Below are positions 1 to 12,156 of a DNA stretch of 64,000 bases, in pieces. The translations under genes and the position numbers were made by a program. Source of the stretch: an uncultured SAR86 cluster bacterium (GTDB taxonomy: Bacteria > Pseudomonadota > Gammaproteobacteria > Magnimaribacterales > AG-339-G14); assembly GCA_902562135.1 (NCBI GenBank), contig CACESE010000004.1:1-64000 (forward strand), written 5' to 3'. Below the pieces are notes generated by a model. It worked only from the letters and a program-made list of their open reading frames with translations. It ran no database searches and was not told the origin of the DNA. Within the stretch, counting starts at the first letter, position 1. The number at the start of each line of letters is the position of its first letter.

Positions 1-1
1 A

Positions 2-106
2 GTTTATGATCGCGGCAATCTTCCCTGTTTAACTTGCAAAACAAATTTAAAGTTGATTAGACAAGCAAACAGGCAGACAGTTTATTGCCCTAGTTGTCAA
101 AAATAA
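2..106 (+). CDS. mutM: Formamidopyrimidine-DNA glycosylase, C-terminal end (partial)
   Basis: Only the last 34 codons lie in the window; the gene enters from the left edge. The readable tail has the four-cysteine zinc finger that closes Fpg/MutM proteins: CLTC, then a basic helix-like stretch with IRQANRQTVYC, then CPSCQK and a stop. MutM excises oxidised purines such as 8-oxoguanine, and this finger binds DNA. Its stop lies 6 bp from the end of the convergent coaD; coaD and mutM are frequent neighbours in gammaproteobacteria, which supports the call. The catalytic N-terminal Pro-Glu region is outside the window, so activity cannot be judged. Confidence 0.85.
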   Translation, partial: VYDRGNLPCLTCKTNLKLIRQANRQTVYCPSCQK

Positions 107-112
107 AAGAAA

Positions 113-610
<498 letters not shown>

Positions 611-652
611 TTACTTAAGTAATTTAGAATAAATACCCCAGAGCTATGAAGC

Positions 653-2800
<2,148 letters not shown>

Positions 2801-2876
2801 TTATTTATAAGTAAAACTATTTTATAATTTACCTTTATTTTATATATTGTTAAATATATATTTTTCTAATAAATAA

Positions 2877-2891
2877 TTCGATAAAATCGAA
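2877..2891. promoter_or_regulatory. Perfect inverted repeat just upstream of oxyR
   Basis: The dyad TTCGAT-AAA-ATCGAA ends 5 bases before the oxyR ATG within the 105 bp katG/oxyR divergent spacer. LysR-type regulators bind partly palindromic sites and usually control themselves from such spacers, so it may be an operator for OxyR autoregulation. It does not match the E. coli OxyR four-ATAG pattern well, and it could also act as a small RNA hairpin near the start codon. Seen in sequence; function inferred. Confidence 0.4.
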
Positions 2892-2896
2892 CATAA

Positions 2897-3799
2897 ATGA
2901 TTTCTATTAAACAAATTAATTACGCGATCGCTGTAGCTGAGACACTTCACTTTAAAAAGGCAGCTGAGAAATGCTTTGTCTCACCTTCTACGTTGAGTAA
3001 TGCAATTACTGAAATGGAAAGCCAACTTGGAATTAAACTATTTGAACGAAATAACAAAAAAGTAATTATAACTTCACTAGGCGCTGTGATAATTGAAAAA
3101 GCTCAAAACATTAAAAATGAGGTTGATAACATTAACAAATTAAGCGAGCTTAATTCAGAACCATTATCTAATTCTATTTCACTTGGAATAATTCCAACTA
3201 TAGGTCCTTTTTTATTACCCGTGCTTCTTCCTAAAATAAAGGATGATTTCCCAAATTTAAAATTAAACATTGTAGAAGCCCAGACGGATGTTCTTTTAAG
3301 GAAAATATCTTCGGGTGAAATTGAAATGGCAATTATGGCATTACCCTTTGAGACCTCTGGATTTAATGTAAACAAATTTTGGAAAGAAAATTTTTTTTGG
3401 ATTACAAAAAAAGATGACCCAAGAGCAAAAAAAAATTCAATTAAGGCAAAAGATCTTGATCTTTCTGAGCTAATTATGCTGGAAGAAGGTAATTGTCTAA
3501 AAGATCATATTTTAAATGCTTGTAAAATTAAAAATACTTCAAAAATTACGTTCAACGCATCTACTTTGAGCACCTCAATTGAATTGGTAAAAGGCGGTAT
3601 TGGCACGACACTTGTTCCTGAAATGGCCGTTAATAAATTAATTGCTAACAATCCAGAATTAACAAAAATTAAACTTGATGAGAAAGGACCTCACAGAGAA
3701 ATAGCTTTAATTTCCAGACAAAATTATGCTGGAGTAAGGGACCTAGAAAAATTAATTCAATTATTTTCTTTTGAACTGAATAAAAAAATTAAAAAATAA
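2897..3799 (+). CDS. oxyR: OxyR-type hydrogen peroxide sensor (LysR family)
   Basis: LysR-type transcription factor of 300 residues. The N-terminal winged helix-turn-helix is at about residues 18-37 (FKKAAEKCFVSPSTLSNAI), followed by a linker helix and a substrate-binding-like effector domain. In place of a ligand pocket it carries the OxyR redox pair: Cys200 in EEGNCLKD and Cys209, nine residues apart exactly as Cys199 and Cys208 of E. coli OxyR. That identifies it as a peroxide sensor rather than a generic LysR protein. It is divergent from katG, the classic target. Its stop directly abuts the 3' end of the convergent corC. Sequence support is strong; target range is inferred. Confidence 0.93.
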   Translation: MISIKQINYAIAVAETLHFKKAAEKCFVSPSTLSNAITEMESQLGIKLFERNNKKVIITSLGAVIIEKAQNIKNEVDNINKLSELNSEPLSNSISLGIIPTIGPFLLPVLLPKIKDDFPNLKLNIVEAQTDVLLRKISSGEIEMAIMALPFETSGFNVNKFWKENFFWITKKDDPRAKKNSIKAKDLDLSELIMLEEGNCLKDHILNACKIKNTSKITFNASTLSTSIELVKGGIGTTLVPEMAVNKLIANNPELTKIKLDEKGPHREIALISRQNYAGVRDLEKLIQLFSFELNKKIKK

Positions 3800-4687
3800 T
3801 TAATTTTTTATTTCTACCTTTAATTTTTTTATTTGTCTTTTATTAGAAGATAAAATACTGAATTTTAAATTTTCAATTTTTATCGACTCTCCTGTCTTAG
3901 GGAATCTTCCAAACTTATTTGAAACTATTCCCCCAATAGTATCGAAATCTTCATCGGAAAAACTAGTTGAAAAACGTTCATTAAATTCTTCAATTTCAGT
4001 GATGGCATTCACCACGTATTCAATCTCAGATTTTTGAATTATTTTTGTTTCCTCTCCGATATCAGTTTCATCCTCTATTTCGCCAACAATTTCTTCAAGG
4101 ACATCTTCAATTGTAACCAGCCCGCTAACTTCCCCAAATTCATCAACTACAAGAGCCATATGACTTCTGTTGGATTTGAATTCATCTAATAAAACATTAA
4201 TTTTTTTGCTTTCAGGAATGTGATTTACCGGTCTAACAATTTCTTGGATATTTAAAGCAGAAATATCTAAGCCTTCTTTAATTAAACCTGGCGCAAACTT
4301 AAGCAAGTCTTTTGCAAGAAAAATTCCAATTATTTTCGACTCGTCTTCATTAAATACTGGGAATCTAGAGTGAGATGATTTAACCACCTTGTCAATGAGT
4401 TCGTCTATGCTGTCAACTTCATTTATAGAAATCATTTGAGATCTTGGGACCATCACATCCCTAACTGGTATAGAAGCGAATTCTATTGTCTCCTCCATCA
4501 TTTCTAAGACATCCTTGTCAATGATGTTGTTCTCTTCAGCTTCTTTCAAAACTGATGCTAGTTCATTTTGATTAACGGGTTTGAAAGAAATTTTTCTATA
4601 AATTTCTCTTAAATTATTTCTGATTCTTTTAAATATGCTCAGTTTTGAATCTAACTGAGCCTCAGTACTTGGAGGTTCTTCTTTCAT
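3800..4687 (-). CDS. corC: CorC/YbeX family protein with CBS pair (Co2+/Mg2+ efflux or ribosome-associated)
   Basis: A 295-residue soluble protein: basic N-terminus, then two CBS domains at roughly residues 70-200 (first with [12 protein letters not shown], second ending in [19 protein letters not shown]), then a CorC/HlyC transporter-associated domain at about 215-295. Family members called CorC or YbeX are linked to cobalt/magnesium efflux and, in E. coli, to ribosome metabolism. It is the last gene of the miaB-phoH-ybeY-corC block, one base downstream of ybeY, the standard gammaproteobacterial order. In that order lnt usually follows; here the next gene is the convergent oxyR instead. Confidence 0.93.
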
Positions 4688-4688
4688 C

Positions 4689-5150
4689 CTAATAAGGATC
4701 TCCTGCAGATAGCTTATTCATTATTTCCTTTTCTAGTCTCTCCATTTTTGACGTTTCTTCTTCATCTTGATGATCATAACCAATTAAATGAAGGAGGCCG
4801 TGGATTATCATATGTTTTAATCTATTTTCAAAGATTTTTTTATACTTTTTGGATTCTTTTAAAATTACCTCTTCACACAAAGCTATCTCTCCTATTAATG
4901 TTTTATTCTCTCCAGTAGGAAAATTCTGAGGAATTTCAAAAGACAAAACGTTGGTTGGTTTGTTTGAATTTCTATAAGTTTTATTCAACAATTGCATTTC
5001 CTTAGAGCTTACAAAGCTTACATTTAAATGATGGTTGTTAGTGAATTCATATTTAGCTATTTTGAGAGCTTCTATGACGATGTCTAAGATTTCAGGCTCA
5101 GATAAATCTACAAGTTTTGAGGATCTTATGTTGTTTAGATTTAATTGCAT
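4689..5150 (-). CDS. ybeY: Endoribonuclease YbeY (16S rRNA maturation)
   Basis: Zinc-dependent RNase needed for 16S rRNA 3' end maturation and ribosome quality control. At 153 residues it has normal length. The metal site is the [11 protein letters not shown] motif with His117, His121 and His127 as ligands. It overlaps the phoH stop by one base and ends one base before corC, so translational coupling is likely. The call is secure. Confidence 0.96.
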
Positions 5151-6121
5151 TAATCTTTTTTTCGCTCGTATGCTTCTATGATCTTTTGGACTAAATTATG
5201 TCTAACGACGTCATCTGCATGAAAATAGTGAAATGCAATATCTTTTTGAGAATCAAGAATTTTTATAGCGTCTGACAATCCTGATGGAGTTCCTTTTGGT
5301 AAATCGGTTTGAGTGATATCCCCTGTCACAACTGCAGTAGATCCAAAACCGATCCTAGTCAGAAACATTTTCATCTGGGCTGGAGTGCAGTTTTGCGCTT
5401 CATCCAGTATCAAAAAGGCATCATTTAGAGTTCGGCCTCTCATGTAAGCTAAGGGAGCAACCTCTATTTTTCCATTCTCGATTAATCTTCCTACTTTTTC
5501 TGGCCCCATCATATCAAAGAGCGCGTCATACAAAGGTCTTAAATAAGGATCAACTTTTTGGGAAAGATCTCCAGGTAAGAATCCTAAATGTTCACCTGCT
5601 TCCACAGCGGGTCTCGTCAAAATTATCTTGTTTACTTTTTCTTCAACAAACATATTTACTGCAGCAGCAACTGCAATATAGGTCTTTCCTGTTCCAGCAG
5701 GTCCGATCCCAAAAGCAATATCATGATCCATGATTGCTTGAACAAAGTTTTTTTGAGACTTATTTCTAGGAGTTACGTACAACTTAGGAGTTTGAATAGT
5801 TAAATCTTTTTCTTTTTCTAACTCAAAAATGGTGCCATCTGAGTCTGATGCTGTTCCGTTAAGTGCCCTGCAAATAGAAAAATGGACTTCGTCGGGAGAG
5901 ACTGATTCACTGGTTTGAGCAAGAGCAGCTAAATCTTCAAGAATCATTCTCGCTTTCACCACATTATTTTTTTCTCCGGATATAGAAAAACTATTACCCC
6001 TGCTTTTAATTTTAATTGCTAATGAATTCTCTATCTGTTCCAGATTTGCGTTTACAGGACCGCAAATCAAGGAAAGATTTTGTGTTTCTATTTCAGGTAA
6101 CTTAAATTTTAATTTTGGCAT
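5150..6121 (-). CDS. phoH: PhoH-like ATPase (YbeZ)
   Basis: P-loop ATPase of the PhoH/YbeZ family, a partner of YbeY in RNA processing. Walker A is GPAGTGKT at residues 140-147; Walker B ends in LDEAQN with Asp240-Glu241. The 323-residue length fits YbeZ, which has an N-terminal KH-like nucleic-acid binding region before the ATPase. It lies 3 bp downstream of miaB and overlaps ybeY by one base. The call is secure for family; the biochemical role of YbeZ is less well defined than that of YbeY. Confidence 0.95.
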   Translation of the reverse strand: MPKLKFKLPEIETQNLSLICGPVNANLEQIENSLAIKIKSRGNSFSISGEKNNVVKARMILEDLAALAQTSESVSPDEVHFSICRALNGTASDSDGTIFELEKEKDLTIQTPKLYVTPRNKSQKNFVQAIMDHDIAFGIGPAGTGKTYIAVAAAVNMFVEEKVNKIILTRPAVEAGEHLGFLPGDLSQKVDPYLRPLYDALFDMMGPEKVGRLIENGKIEVAPLAYMRGRTLNDAFLILDEAQNCTPAQMKMFLTRIGFGSTAVVTGDITQTDLPKGTPSGLSDAIKILDSQKDIAFHYFHADDVVRHNLVQKIIEAYERKKD

Positions 6122-6124
6122 ATA

Positions 6125-7447
6125 TTAGAATCTTTCTAACTCACCCCTTAAAGAATTTGTTAATTGGTCAACAATTTTAATGTTTTCAAAATTTCCCACT
6201 ACATCTTTATATGAAGGAAAATTAACAACTCTGTTATTTTCAGTTCTTGCCTGAAGTTCTCCAGGATTTTTTTTGGACACACCGATTACTAAACAATTTT
6301 CTATAGTTCCAACCATCTTTCTTGATATTTTAGACGAAAGTTCATTAAGTTTATGCTGCAAAATAGAAAGTCTTTCTTTTTTTATTTCAATACTAACATT
6401 GTCTTCCATTTCTGATGCGGGTGTATTTGGTCTCGGGCTATAAATGAAACTGAAAGATTCATCAAATCCCACTTCATCAACTATGTCCATAGTGTCTTGA
6501 AAGTCTTTGTCTGTTTCTCCTGGAAATCCAACAATGAAGTCAGATGAAAAACTTATATTAGGCCTGCTTTCTCTTATTCTCGCGATTAAATCTAAATAAA
6601 AGGAAGAGGTATATCTCCTTCTCATTAATTTTAGAATTCTATTTGAACCACTTTGCACTGGCAAATGGACATGGCTCACAAGTTCGGGAACAAATTTATA
6701 GAGTTCCACTAAGTCTTCCTTAAATTCATATGGATGACTAGTGGTAAATCTAATTCTATCAATTCCGGTGATTTGAGAAGTTTTTTCAATTAAAAATGCT
6801 AAAGATTTTTTTTCATTCTTGTAAGTACCTTTAAAGTTATTAACATTTTGCCCTAAAAGATTTACCTCACGCACTCCTCTCAAGGCTAAAGAATTTATTT
6901 CATTCAAAATATCTTCTACAGGACGACTGACTTCATGGCCTCTTGTATGAGGGACAACGCAAAATGAACAATATTTATTACACCCCTCAGCTACGGAAAC
7001 AAATGCTGTGACTTCGTCAGTTTTTGATTGAGGAAGATGATCAAATTTTTCAATTTTTGGAAAACTTACGTCAAGTTGTCTACTCAAGTTTTGAGCAGCA
7101 TCAGAATACATCTTTGGAAGTCTATGAAGTGTTTGTGGTCCAAATACAATGTCAACTGCTGGAGCTCTTTGTGTTATTTTTTTGCCTTCTTGGCTAGCTA
7201 CACATCCTCCGATTGCTATTTTTATATTGGGATTTTTATCTTTCAGTTTTTTCCATCTTCCAATTTGGTGAAATACTTTCTCTTGAGCTTTTTCTCTAAT
7301 TGAACATGTATTTAGAACCAGTAAATCTGCTTCTTCTGGGTTATTTGTAGATTCAAATTCTTCTTTTTCAGACAAAAGATCCAGCATTTTTTCTGAATCA
7401 TACTCATTCATTTGACATCCATGAGTTTTTATAAAAACCTTTCTCAT
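6125..7447 (-). CDS. miaB: tRNA-2-methylthio-N6-dimethylallyladenosine synthase
   Basis: Radical SAM methylthiotransferase that converts i6A37 to ms2i6A37 in tRNAs reading UNN codons. Three parts are visible: the N-terminal UPF0004 domain with cluster cysteines Cys11, Cys48 and Cys82; the radical SAM domain with Cys156-x3-Cys160-x2-Cys163 (GCNKYCSFC); and a C-terminal TRAM domain at about residues 375-435. The 440-residue length is typical. Its start overlaps the orn stop by 4 bp, so orn heads this operon here. The call is secure. Confidence 0.97.
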   Translation of the reverse strand: MRKVFIKTHGCQMNEYDSEKMLDLLSEKEEFESTNNPEEADLLVLNTCSIREKAQEKVFHQIGRWKKLKDKNPNIKIAIGGCVASQEGKKITQRAPAVDIVFGPQTLHRLPKMYSDAAQNLSRQLDVSFPKIEKFDHLPQSKTDEVTAFVSVAEGCNKYCSFCVVPHTRGHEVSRPVEDILNEINSLALRGVREVNLLGQNVNNFKGTYKNEKKSLAFLIEKTSQITGIDRIRFTTSHPYEFKEDLVELYKFVPELVSHVHLPVQSGSNRILKLMRRRYTSSFYLDLIARIRESRPNISFSSDFIVGFPGETDKDFQDTMDIVDEVGFDESFSFIYSPRPNTPASEMEDNVSIEIKKERLSILQHKLNELSSKISRKMVGTIENCLVIGVSKKNPGELQARTENNRVVNFPSYKDVVGNFENIKIVDQLTNSLRGELERF

Positions 7448-7998
7448 TTCGATTCTAGTGATTTTGCAAAAATTGTATCTCTATAAAAACGTAGTTCATT
7501 TATTGATTCATAGACATCGGCCTGAGCTCTATGAGCAGCTGTCTTATTTGAATGTTGTATTGAAATTTCTGGCCTCCATCGTTTAGTGAGTTCTTTAACA
7601 GAGCTGACATCTATACATCTATAATGAAAAAAATCTTCTAATTCAGGCATATATAAAGTCAAAAACTTTCTATCATGCCAAACAGTATTACCGCAAAGAG
7701 GAGAAGAATTCTTTTTTACATGTTCTCTAAGAAATCTTAAAGTTTCTTGTTCTGCCTCTTTTTGAGTAACCTTGCTCTTTAGCACGTCTTCGATCAATCC
7801 GGAATCTCCATGATGGGTTTGATTCCAATCGTCCATAGCGTCTATATATTCTTGCGGTTGAGAAATCACAATATTTGGCCCGTCAATTATCTCAGTAAGA
7901 TCTTCATTAGTGACTGCTGTAAAGATTTCAATTATCCTTTCAGCATTAGGATCTAATCCTGTCATTTCTAAATCCAACCAGATTAATTTTTTTTCCAT
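7444..7998 (-). CDS. orn: Oligoribonuclease
   Basis: 3'-5' exoribonuclease of the DEDDh family that degrades 2-5 nt RNAs and pGpG, linking it to RNA turnover and cyclic-di-GMP breakdown. The first exonuclease motif is LDLEMTGLD near the N-terminus; the Asp and His of the third motif are in the [15 protein letters not shown] stretch. At 184 residues it is full length. It overlaps miaB by 4 bp and is divergent from ubiE with a 37 bp spacer. Placement directly before miaB is not the E. coli arrangement but is functionally coherent (RNA metabolism). Confidence 0.96.
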   Translation of the reverse strand: MEKKLIWLDLEMTGLDPNAERIIEIFTAVTNEDLTEIIDGPNIVISQPQEYIDAMDDWNQTHHGDSGLIEDVLKSKVTQKEAEQETLRFLREHVKKNSSPLCGNTVWHDRKFLTLYMPELEDFFHYRCIDVSSVKELTKRWRPEISIQHSNKTAAHRAQADVYESINELRFYRDTIFAKSLESK

Positions 7999-8035
7999 AC
8001 GATTACTCTACAATAGTAACAAAATAAGCGAATTT

Positions 8036-8791
8036 ATGACTAAAGAGAATAAAAACGAAACTCATTTCGGTTACAAAAAAGTTAACTCTAAAGAAAAACC
8101 TGATTTGGTTAAAGAGGTTTTTGATTCAGTATCAAATAAATATGATCTTATGAATGATTTGATGTCATTAGGTATTCATAGACTTTGGAAGAAGGCCACA
8201 GTTCAAATGAGTAATCTAAGAAATGGAAACTCTGTTTTAGACGTAGCAGGCGGAACTGGAGATTTAGCTATTTTATTTTCAGATATAGTTGGAAAGTCTG
8301 GTGAAGTCTTTTTGTCAGATATTAACGAAAAAATGCTTAAAGTTGGGAGAGATAGAATTATCGATTCTGGTTGCAACAATATTCAAAATTTAGTTGCTGA
8401 CGCGGAAGATTTGCCATTTGAAAAAGAAAAATTTCACTGTATTTCAATTGCCTTTGGAATCAGAAACGTAACAAATAAAGAAAAAGCATTAAAAGAGTTT
8501 TATAGATGCCTAAAGCCTGGAGGAAGACTTTTGGTATTAGAATTCTCAAATCCTGAATACAACTGGCTCTCTGACTTGTATGACCTTTATTCTTTCAATC
8601 TTTTGCCTAAATTAGGAGAGTGGATTGTTGGCGACAGCAAAAGTTACGAATACCTCGCAGAGTCTATAAGAATGCATCCAAGCCAAGACGAATTTCTCAA
8701 AATGCTTAATCACGCGGGATTTAATAATACTAATTATCAAAATATGACAGGTGGCATTGTTGCCTTGCACACTGGTGAAAAAAATAAATGA
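8036..8791 (+). CDS. ubiE: Ubiquinone/menaquinone C-methyltransferase
   Basis: SAM-dependent methyltransferase for the C-methylation step in ubiquinone (and menaquinone) synthesis. I chose the ATG at 8036 (251 residues, normal for UbiE, beginning MTKENKNETHFGYKKV); the longer reading frame to 7910 would run through the divergent orn gene. The SAM-binding motif is VLDVAGGTGDLA, and the family signatures AFGIRNVTN and the C-terminal MTGGIVALHTG are present. A TACAAT -10-like box lies about 20 bp upstream of the start. It overlaps ubiB by 4 bp. No ubiJ lies between ubiE and ubiB, unlike E. coli and Pseudomonas. Confidence 0.96.
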   Translation: MTKENKNETHFGYKKVNSKEKPDLVKEVFDSVSNKYDLMNDLMSLGIHRLWKKATVQMSNLRNGNSVLDVAGGTGDLAILFSDIVGKSGEVFLSDINEKMLKVGRDRIIDSGCNNIQNLVADAEDLPFEKEKFHCISIAFGIRNVTNKEKALKEFYRCLKPGGRLLVLEFSNPEYNWLSDLYDLYSFNLLPKLGEWIVGDSKSYEYLAESIRMHPSQDEFLKMLNHAGFNNTNYQNMTGGIVALHTGEKNK

Positions 8792-10335
8792 CTGCATTAT
8801 TACGTTTTTTTAAGATCACCTACTTATTTTTTAGCTATCGTATTAATGAATTAATTCCAAAAAGCGTTTTGCCTAGATGGTTAGTATTTTTATTCATCTT
8901 AAATCCTTTTCAATTTTCAAAGAAGAATAAAAATTCTGGTCAACGACTTGCTGAAGCTATAGAAAAAGCTGGACCGGTTTTTATAAAGTTTGGACAAATC
9001 CTATCCACCAGGCCTGATTTTTTAGAAAAAGAAATAGTTGAAGAATTAAAAAAATTCCAAAATAACTTAAAGCCATTTGATTCAAATATTGCAAAAACAA
9101 TAATTGAATCCGATTTGGGCAAGCCGGTAGATGAATTATTTGCAAATTTTAACTCGGAACCTCTCGCTGCAGCTTCGATAGCCCAAGTCCACGAAGCTGA
9201 ATTGCACTCAGGTGAAAAAGTCGTGATAAAAGTTGTTAGGCCGGGCCTTGAGAAAAAAATCAAAAATGATTTAGCTTTGTTAAAAGCCCTTGGCTATGTA
9301 ACTTCTAAACTTAAATCTGATGCAAAAAGACTAAAGTTAGAAGAGATGATCAATGAATATGAATATGTGATAACTTCGGAAATTGATTTAAAAAAAGAAG
9401 CTGGAAACACAATTCAAACAAAAAACTTTTTTCAAAATAACGATCTATTGTATGTTCCGAATACATACCTTGAGTTTTCTGGTCTTCGAACGCTCACCCT
9501 TGAAAAAATTGATGGAATTCCAGTATCTGATATAGAAACCTTAAAAGAAAAAAATGTAAATCTAAAATTACTCTCGGAACGTGGGGTAAGTATTTTTTTT
9601 AAACAATTATTTGAAGATAATTTTTTTCATGCTGATATGCATCCAGGCAACATATTTGTTAACGCTTCAAATCCTGATGCACCATCCTATGTTGCAGTAG
9701 ATTATGCAATCTGTGGAAGCCTTAGTGAAACAGAACAATTATTAATAGGTAAAATGCTAGCCGACATGTTTAGTAGAAACTACGCAGGGGTTGCAAAAAC
9801 GATGATTACTGCAGAGTGGGTAGATTCAGAAACTAAACCAATAGAACTTGAAGTTACTATCAGAACCGCATTAGACCCAATTTTTGAAAAGCCGTTTAGT
9901 GAAATAAAATTTGGAGAAATGCTTTTGTATCTTTTTGAAGAAACAAGAATTTATAACTTATCACTTCCTCCATCTTTACTACTTTTGCATAAAACACTTC
10001 TCAATATTGAAGGTTTAGGACGTCAGATTTATCCAGATCTTGATTTATGGAGCACAGCAAAACCTTTCATTCAACAATGGGTAAATAAAAAATACAATCC
10101 CGCAAATTTATTAAAAAAATTAAAAAAAGATGCGCCTTCCTTGCTTGAAAAAGCTTATGAATTTCCAGAAAAACTTGAGTCAATTTTTGAAAATATTTCC
10201 AACTTACATGAATTTAATGACGAAGTTAAAGGTCTAAGAAAAGAAATAGAAACCCAAAAAAATTCTTTAAAATATTTATTAATTACTTCTGCCGTAATTA
10301 TTATTTCGGTAGTATCAATTGCATTAAGCCTATGA
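8788..10335 (+). CDS. ubiB: Ubiquinone biosynthesis ABC1/UbiB atypical kinase-ATPase
   Basis: Member of the ABC1/ADCK/UbiB family, required for ubiquinone synthesis and thought to help extract lipid intermediates from the membrane. The family KxGQ motif is in FIKFGQILSTRP; the alanine-rich nucleotide loop is AAASIAQVHEAEL; the catalytic-loop-like FHADMHPGNIFV follows. The last about 25 residues form a hydrophobic helix that anchors the protein in the inner membrane. At 515 residues it is slightly shorter than E. coli UbiB (546). It overlaps ubiE and hisE by 4 bp each, so it is translationally coupled to both. Confidence 0.96.
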   Translation: MTALLRFFKITYLFFSYRINELIPKSVLPRWLVFLFILNPFQFSKKNKNSGQRLAEAIEKAGPVFIKFGQILSTRPDFLEKEIVEELKKFQNNLKPFDSNIAKTIIESDLGKPVDELFANFNSEPLAAASIAQVHEAELHSGEKVVIKVVRPGLEKKIKNDLALLKALGYVTSKLKSDAKRLKLEEMINEYEYVITSEIDLKKEAGNTIQTKNFFQNNDLLYVPNTYLEFSGLRTLTLEKIDGIPVSDIETLKEKNVNLKLLSERGVSIFFKQLFEDNFFHADMHPGNIFVNASNPDAPSYVAVDYAICGSLSETEQLLIGKMLADMFSRNYAGVAKTMITAEWVDSETKPIELEVTIRTALDPIFEKPFSEIKFGEMLLYLFEETRIYNLSLPPSLLLLHKTLLNIEGLGRQIYPDLDLWSTAKPFIQQWVNKKYNPANLLKKLKKDAPSLLEKAYEFPEKLESIFENISNLHEFNDEVKGLRKEIETQKNSLKYLLITSAVIIISVVSIALSL

Positions 10336-10658
10336 ATGATAAAAACAACGTTATAGAGAGGCTCTCTGATATTCTCAAAGACAGAAAAGAATCCTCTGAT
10401 TCGAGCTCTTACACCTCGATGCTTTATTCGGAAGGAATACAAAAAATAATTTCAAAAATTAAAGAAGAATCAAATGAATTAATTGAGGCTGCCTTAGACG
10501 ATGTCAAAAAAGATGACGCATTAATTCATGAAGCTGCAGACCTCTTGTTTCACGTCATGGTATTATTAGCTTATATGGGAATAGATCCTTCTGAAATTCT
10601 CAGAGAGTTAGAAAAAAGGGAAGGTATTTCTGGAATAGAAGAAAAATCTAAGAGGTAA
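10332..10658 (+). CDS. hisE: Phosphoribosyl-ATP pyrophosphatase (histidine step 2)
   Basis: Hydrolyses phosphoribosyl-ATP to phosphoribosyl-AMP. It is a 108-residue single-domain all-helical MazG-like protein with the metal-binding pattern [13 protein letters not shown] and [14 protein letters not shown]. In Pseudomonas this locus carries hisI and hisE together before tatABC. Here hisI is absent, so the next enzyme must be encoded elsewhere. It overlaps ubiB by 4 bp and ends 2 bp before tatA. Confidence 0.94.
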   Translation: MNDKNNVIERLSDILKDRKESSDSSSYTSMLYSEGIQKIISKIKEESNELIEAALDDVKKDDALIHEAADLLFHVMVLLAYMGIDPSEILRELEKREGISGIEEKSKR

Positions 10659-10660
10659 TA

Positions 10661-10840
10661 ATGGGTTTAGGTGGAATAAGTATTTGGCAACTTCTAATTA
10701 TTTTAGCAATCATAATTCTTATTTTTGGTACTAGAAGATTTAGAAATATGGGCGGTGATCTAGGCTCAGCCTTTAAAAATTTTAGAAAGGCAGTAAAAGA
10801 AGAGCCCGAAGAGGAAAAAAAGGAAGACGATCCTCAATAA
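10661..10840 (+). CDS. tatA: Sec-independent translocase subunit TatA (59 aa)
   Basis: Small gene of 59 codons with the TatA layout: a short N-terminus, one membrane helix (about residues 8-22, [15 protein letters not shown]), a hinge, an amphipathic helix with [20 protein letters not shown], and an acidic/lysine-rich tail. TatA multimers form the conduit for folded twin-arginine substrates. It starts 2 bp after hisE and its stop directly abuts the tatB ATG. Its position before tatB and tatC makes the call firm despite its size. Confidence 0.95.
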   Translation: MGLGGISIWQLLIILAIIILIFGTRRFRNMGGDLGSAFKNFRKAVKEEPEEEKKEDDPQ

Positions 10841-11041
10841 ATGTTCGATATTGGTTTCTTTGAGATTTTAATAATCTGTTTTATCTCCTTAATAATTTTA
10901 GGACCCAAAAGACTGCCTGCCTTCATTACTTCAGTTGAAGAAATTTACCTAAAATTCAAAAGCGGGTTTAGAAAACTGAAACAGGAACTTTATACTGAAG
11001 GTTTTGAGGATAAAAAAAACAAAGATGACTCAGGACAATAG
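10841..11041 (+). CDS. tatB: Sec-independent translocase subunit TatB, very short
   Basis: TatB recognises twin-arginine signal peptides together with TatC. The N-terminal MFDIGFFEILIICFISLIILGPKRLP is the standard TatB membrane helix with the conserved GPKRLP turn, followed by an amphipathic helix. At 66 residues it is much shorter than E. coli TatB (171), lacking the long C-terminal tail, which is known to be partly dispensable. It starts at the base after the tatA stop and overlaps tatC by 17 bp. Confidence 0.92.
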   Translation: MFDIGFFEILIICFISLIILGPKRLPAFITSVEEIYLKFKSGFRKLKQELYTEGFEDKKNKDDSGQ

Positions 11042-11738
11042 CTCGATTCTTTTTCAATTAGGTTTAGTAAGAAATTTACTCTTAAGAACTTTTGGTGTAT
11101 TGATCTTTTTTTTTGCTGTATTAACTTTTTATCAAGAGTCAATTTACATATTTGTAGCTAACCCACTGATGCAATTTTTACCAGATAATTCTTCTATGAT
11201 AGCTACTGGCGTTGCTTCTCCATTTTTGACTCCATTAAAATTAAGTTTCTACATAGCTTTGTTTTTAGCGGTTCCGTACTTAGTTATTGAATTTTTAAAT
11301 TTTATTTCGCCTGGACTTTATCGCCGAGAAAAATTGTTTTCTATTTCTATTAGCGTTTGTAGTGTAATTTTATTTTATGCAGGCATGGCATTCGCTTTTT
11401 ACCTTGTATTTCCGTTAATTTTTTCGTTTTTCATAACATCTGCACCTTCAGAAATAAGTGTCATGACTGACATATCTCAATACCTAGATTTTGTTATCAC
11501 AATTCTATTAGCTTTCGGCTTTGCCTTTGAAATGCCGATATTAATCCTTGCAATAATCTGGAGTGATCTGGCCTCAAGAGAAAGTTTATCGAGAGCTAGA
11601 CCGTATGTGATTATTGGCTGTTTTGTAGTTGGAATGTTGCTCACTCCGCCGGATGTGATAAGTCAAACTTTATTAGCAGTCCCAACTTGGATTTTATTTG
11701 AGCTAGGATTATTTGTTTCAAGATTCATAAAGAAATGA
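11025..11738 (+). CDS. tatC: Sec-independent translocase subunit TatC
   Basis: Polytopic (six-helix) inner membrane core of the Tat translocase. I take ATG 11025 (237 residues, MTQDNSSILFQ); an in-frame ATG at 11004 would overlap tatB further and adds a basic segment not typical of TatC. The conserved periplasmic region with FYIALFLAVPYLVIEFLNFISPGLY and the later FAFEMPILIL segment are clear. It overlaps the following DUF3429 gene by 4 bp. Likely clients in this window are unclear, since most exported proteins here have Sec-type signals. Confidence 0.95.
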   Translation: MTQDNSSILFQLGLVRNLLLRTFGVLIFFFAVLTFYQESIYIFVANPLMQFLPDNSSMIATGVASPFLTPLKLSFYIALFLAVPYLVIEFLNFISPGLYRREKLFSISISVCSVILFYAGMAFAFYLVFPLIFSFFITSAPSEISVMTDISQYLDFVITILLAFGFAFEMPILILAIIWSDLASRESLSRARPYVIIGCFVVGMLLTPPDVISQTLLAVPTWILFELGLFVSRFIKK

Positions 11739-12154
11739 ATAATAATTTAAGAATGATGCTCGGTTATTTAGGCTTTCTACCGTTTGGATTTCTTACAATC
11801 TTACCTTGGATCATTGGCGAAGAGTTTACCTCTCAATCTTACTTCTTATTAACAGTTTATGGAGCAATCATTTTGTCATTCTTGGCTGGAATGAGTTGGG
11901 GCTGGAATATTTCTAATAAAAAAAATCTATTCATTGGAATTTCATTTTCTTTGATTAGTTTTTTTTTAATAATTATTGGTTATTTTTATTTAGAAATAGC
12001 ATTAGTTATTTTTGCAATAACTTTTCCGTTATTTTATATTTTTGAAAAAGAAGCAAATGAGTTTATGCAGAACGAGAACTATTTGAAATTGAGAAGAAAT
12101 CTTTCTTCAGCAGTTTCTGGATGTTTTATGCTAAGTTTTTTGACAACTTTATAA
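11735..12154 (+). CDS. DUF3429 family membrane protein
   Basis: A 139-residue protein with four or five hydrophobic segments. The conserved core VYGAIILSFLAGMSWGWN is the hallmark of DUF3429, a family of unknown function common in marine alpha- and gammaproteobacteria. It overlaps tatC by 4 bp, so it is probably co-translated with the Tat genes; a role in export is possible but unproven. The last residues have two Cys/Met-rich positions but no obvious metal motif. Confidence 0.8.
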   Translation: MNNNLRMMLGYLGFLPFGFLTILPWIIGEEFTSQSYFLLTVYGAIILSFLAGMSWGWNISNKKNLFIGISFSLISFFLIIIGYFYLEIALVIFAITFPLFYIFEKEANEFMQNENYLKLRRNLSSAVSGCFMLSFLTTL

Positions 12155-12156
12155 AA

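Noticed and set aside
3103-3375. Open frame of 90 codons on the minus strand inside oxyR
   Set aside because: It lies wholly within a well-supported gene, has no ribosome site or recognisable motif, and its composition is that of an antisense shadow. The same reasoning removes the other long frames lying inside real genes (for example opposite aldolase, pgk, metK, polA and coxC).
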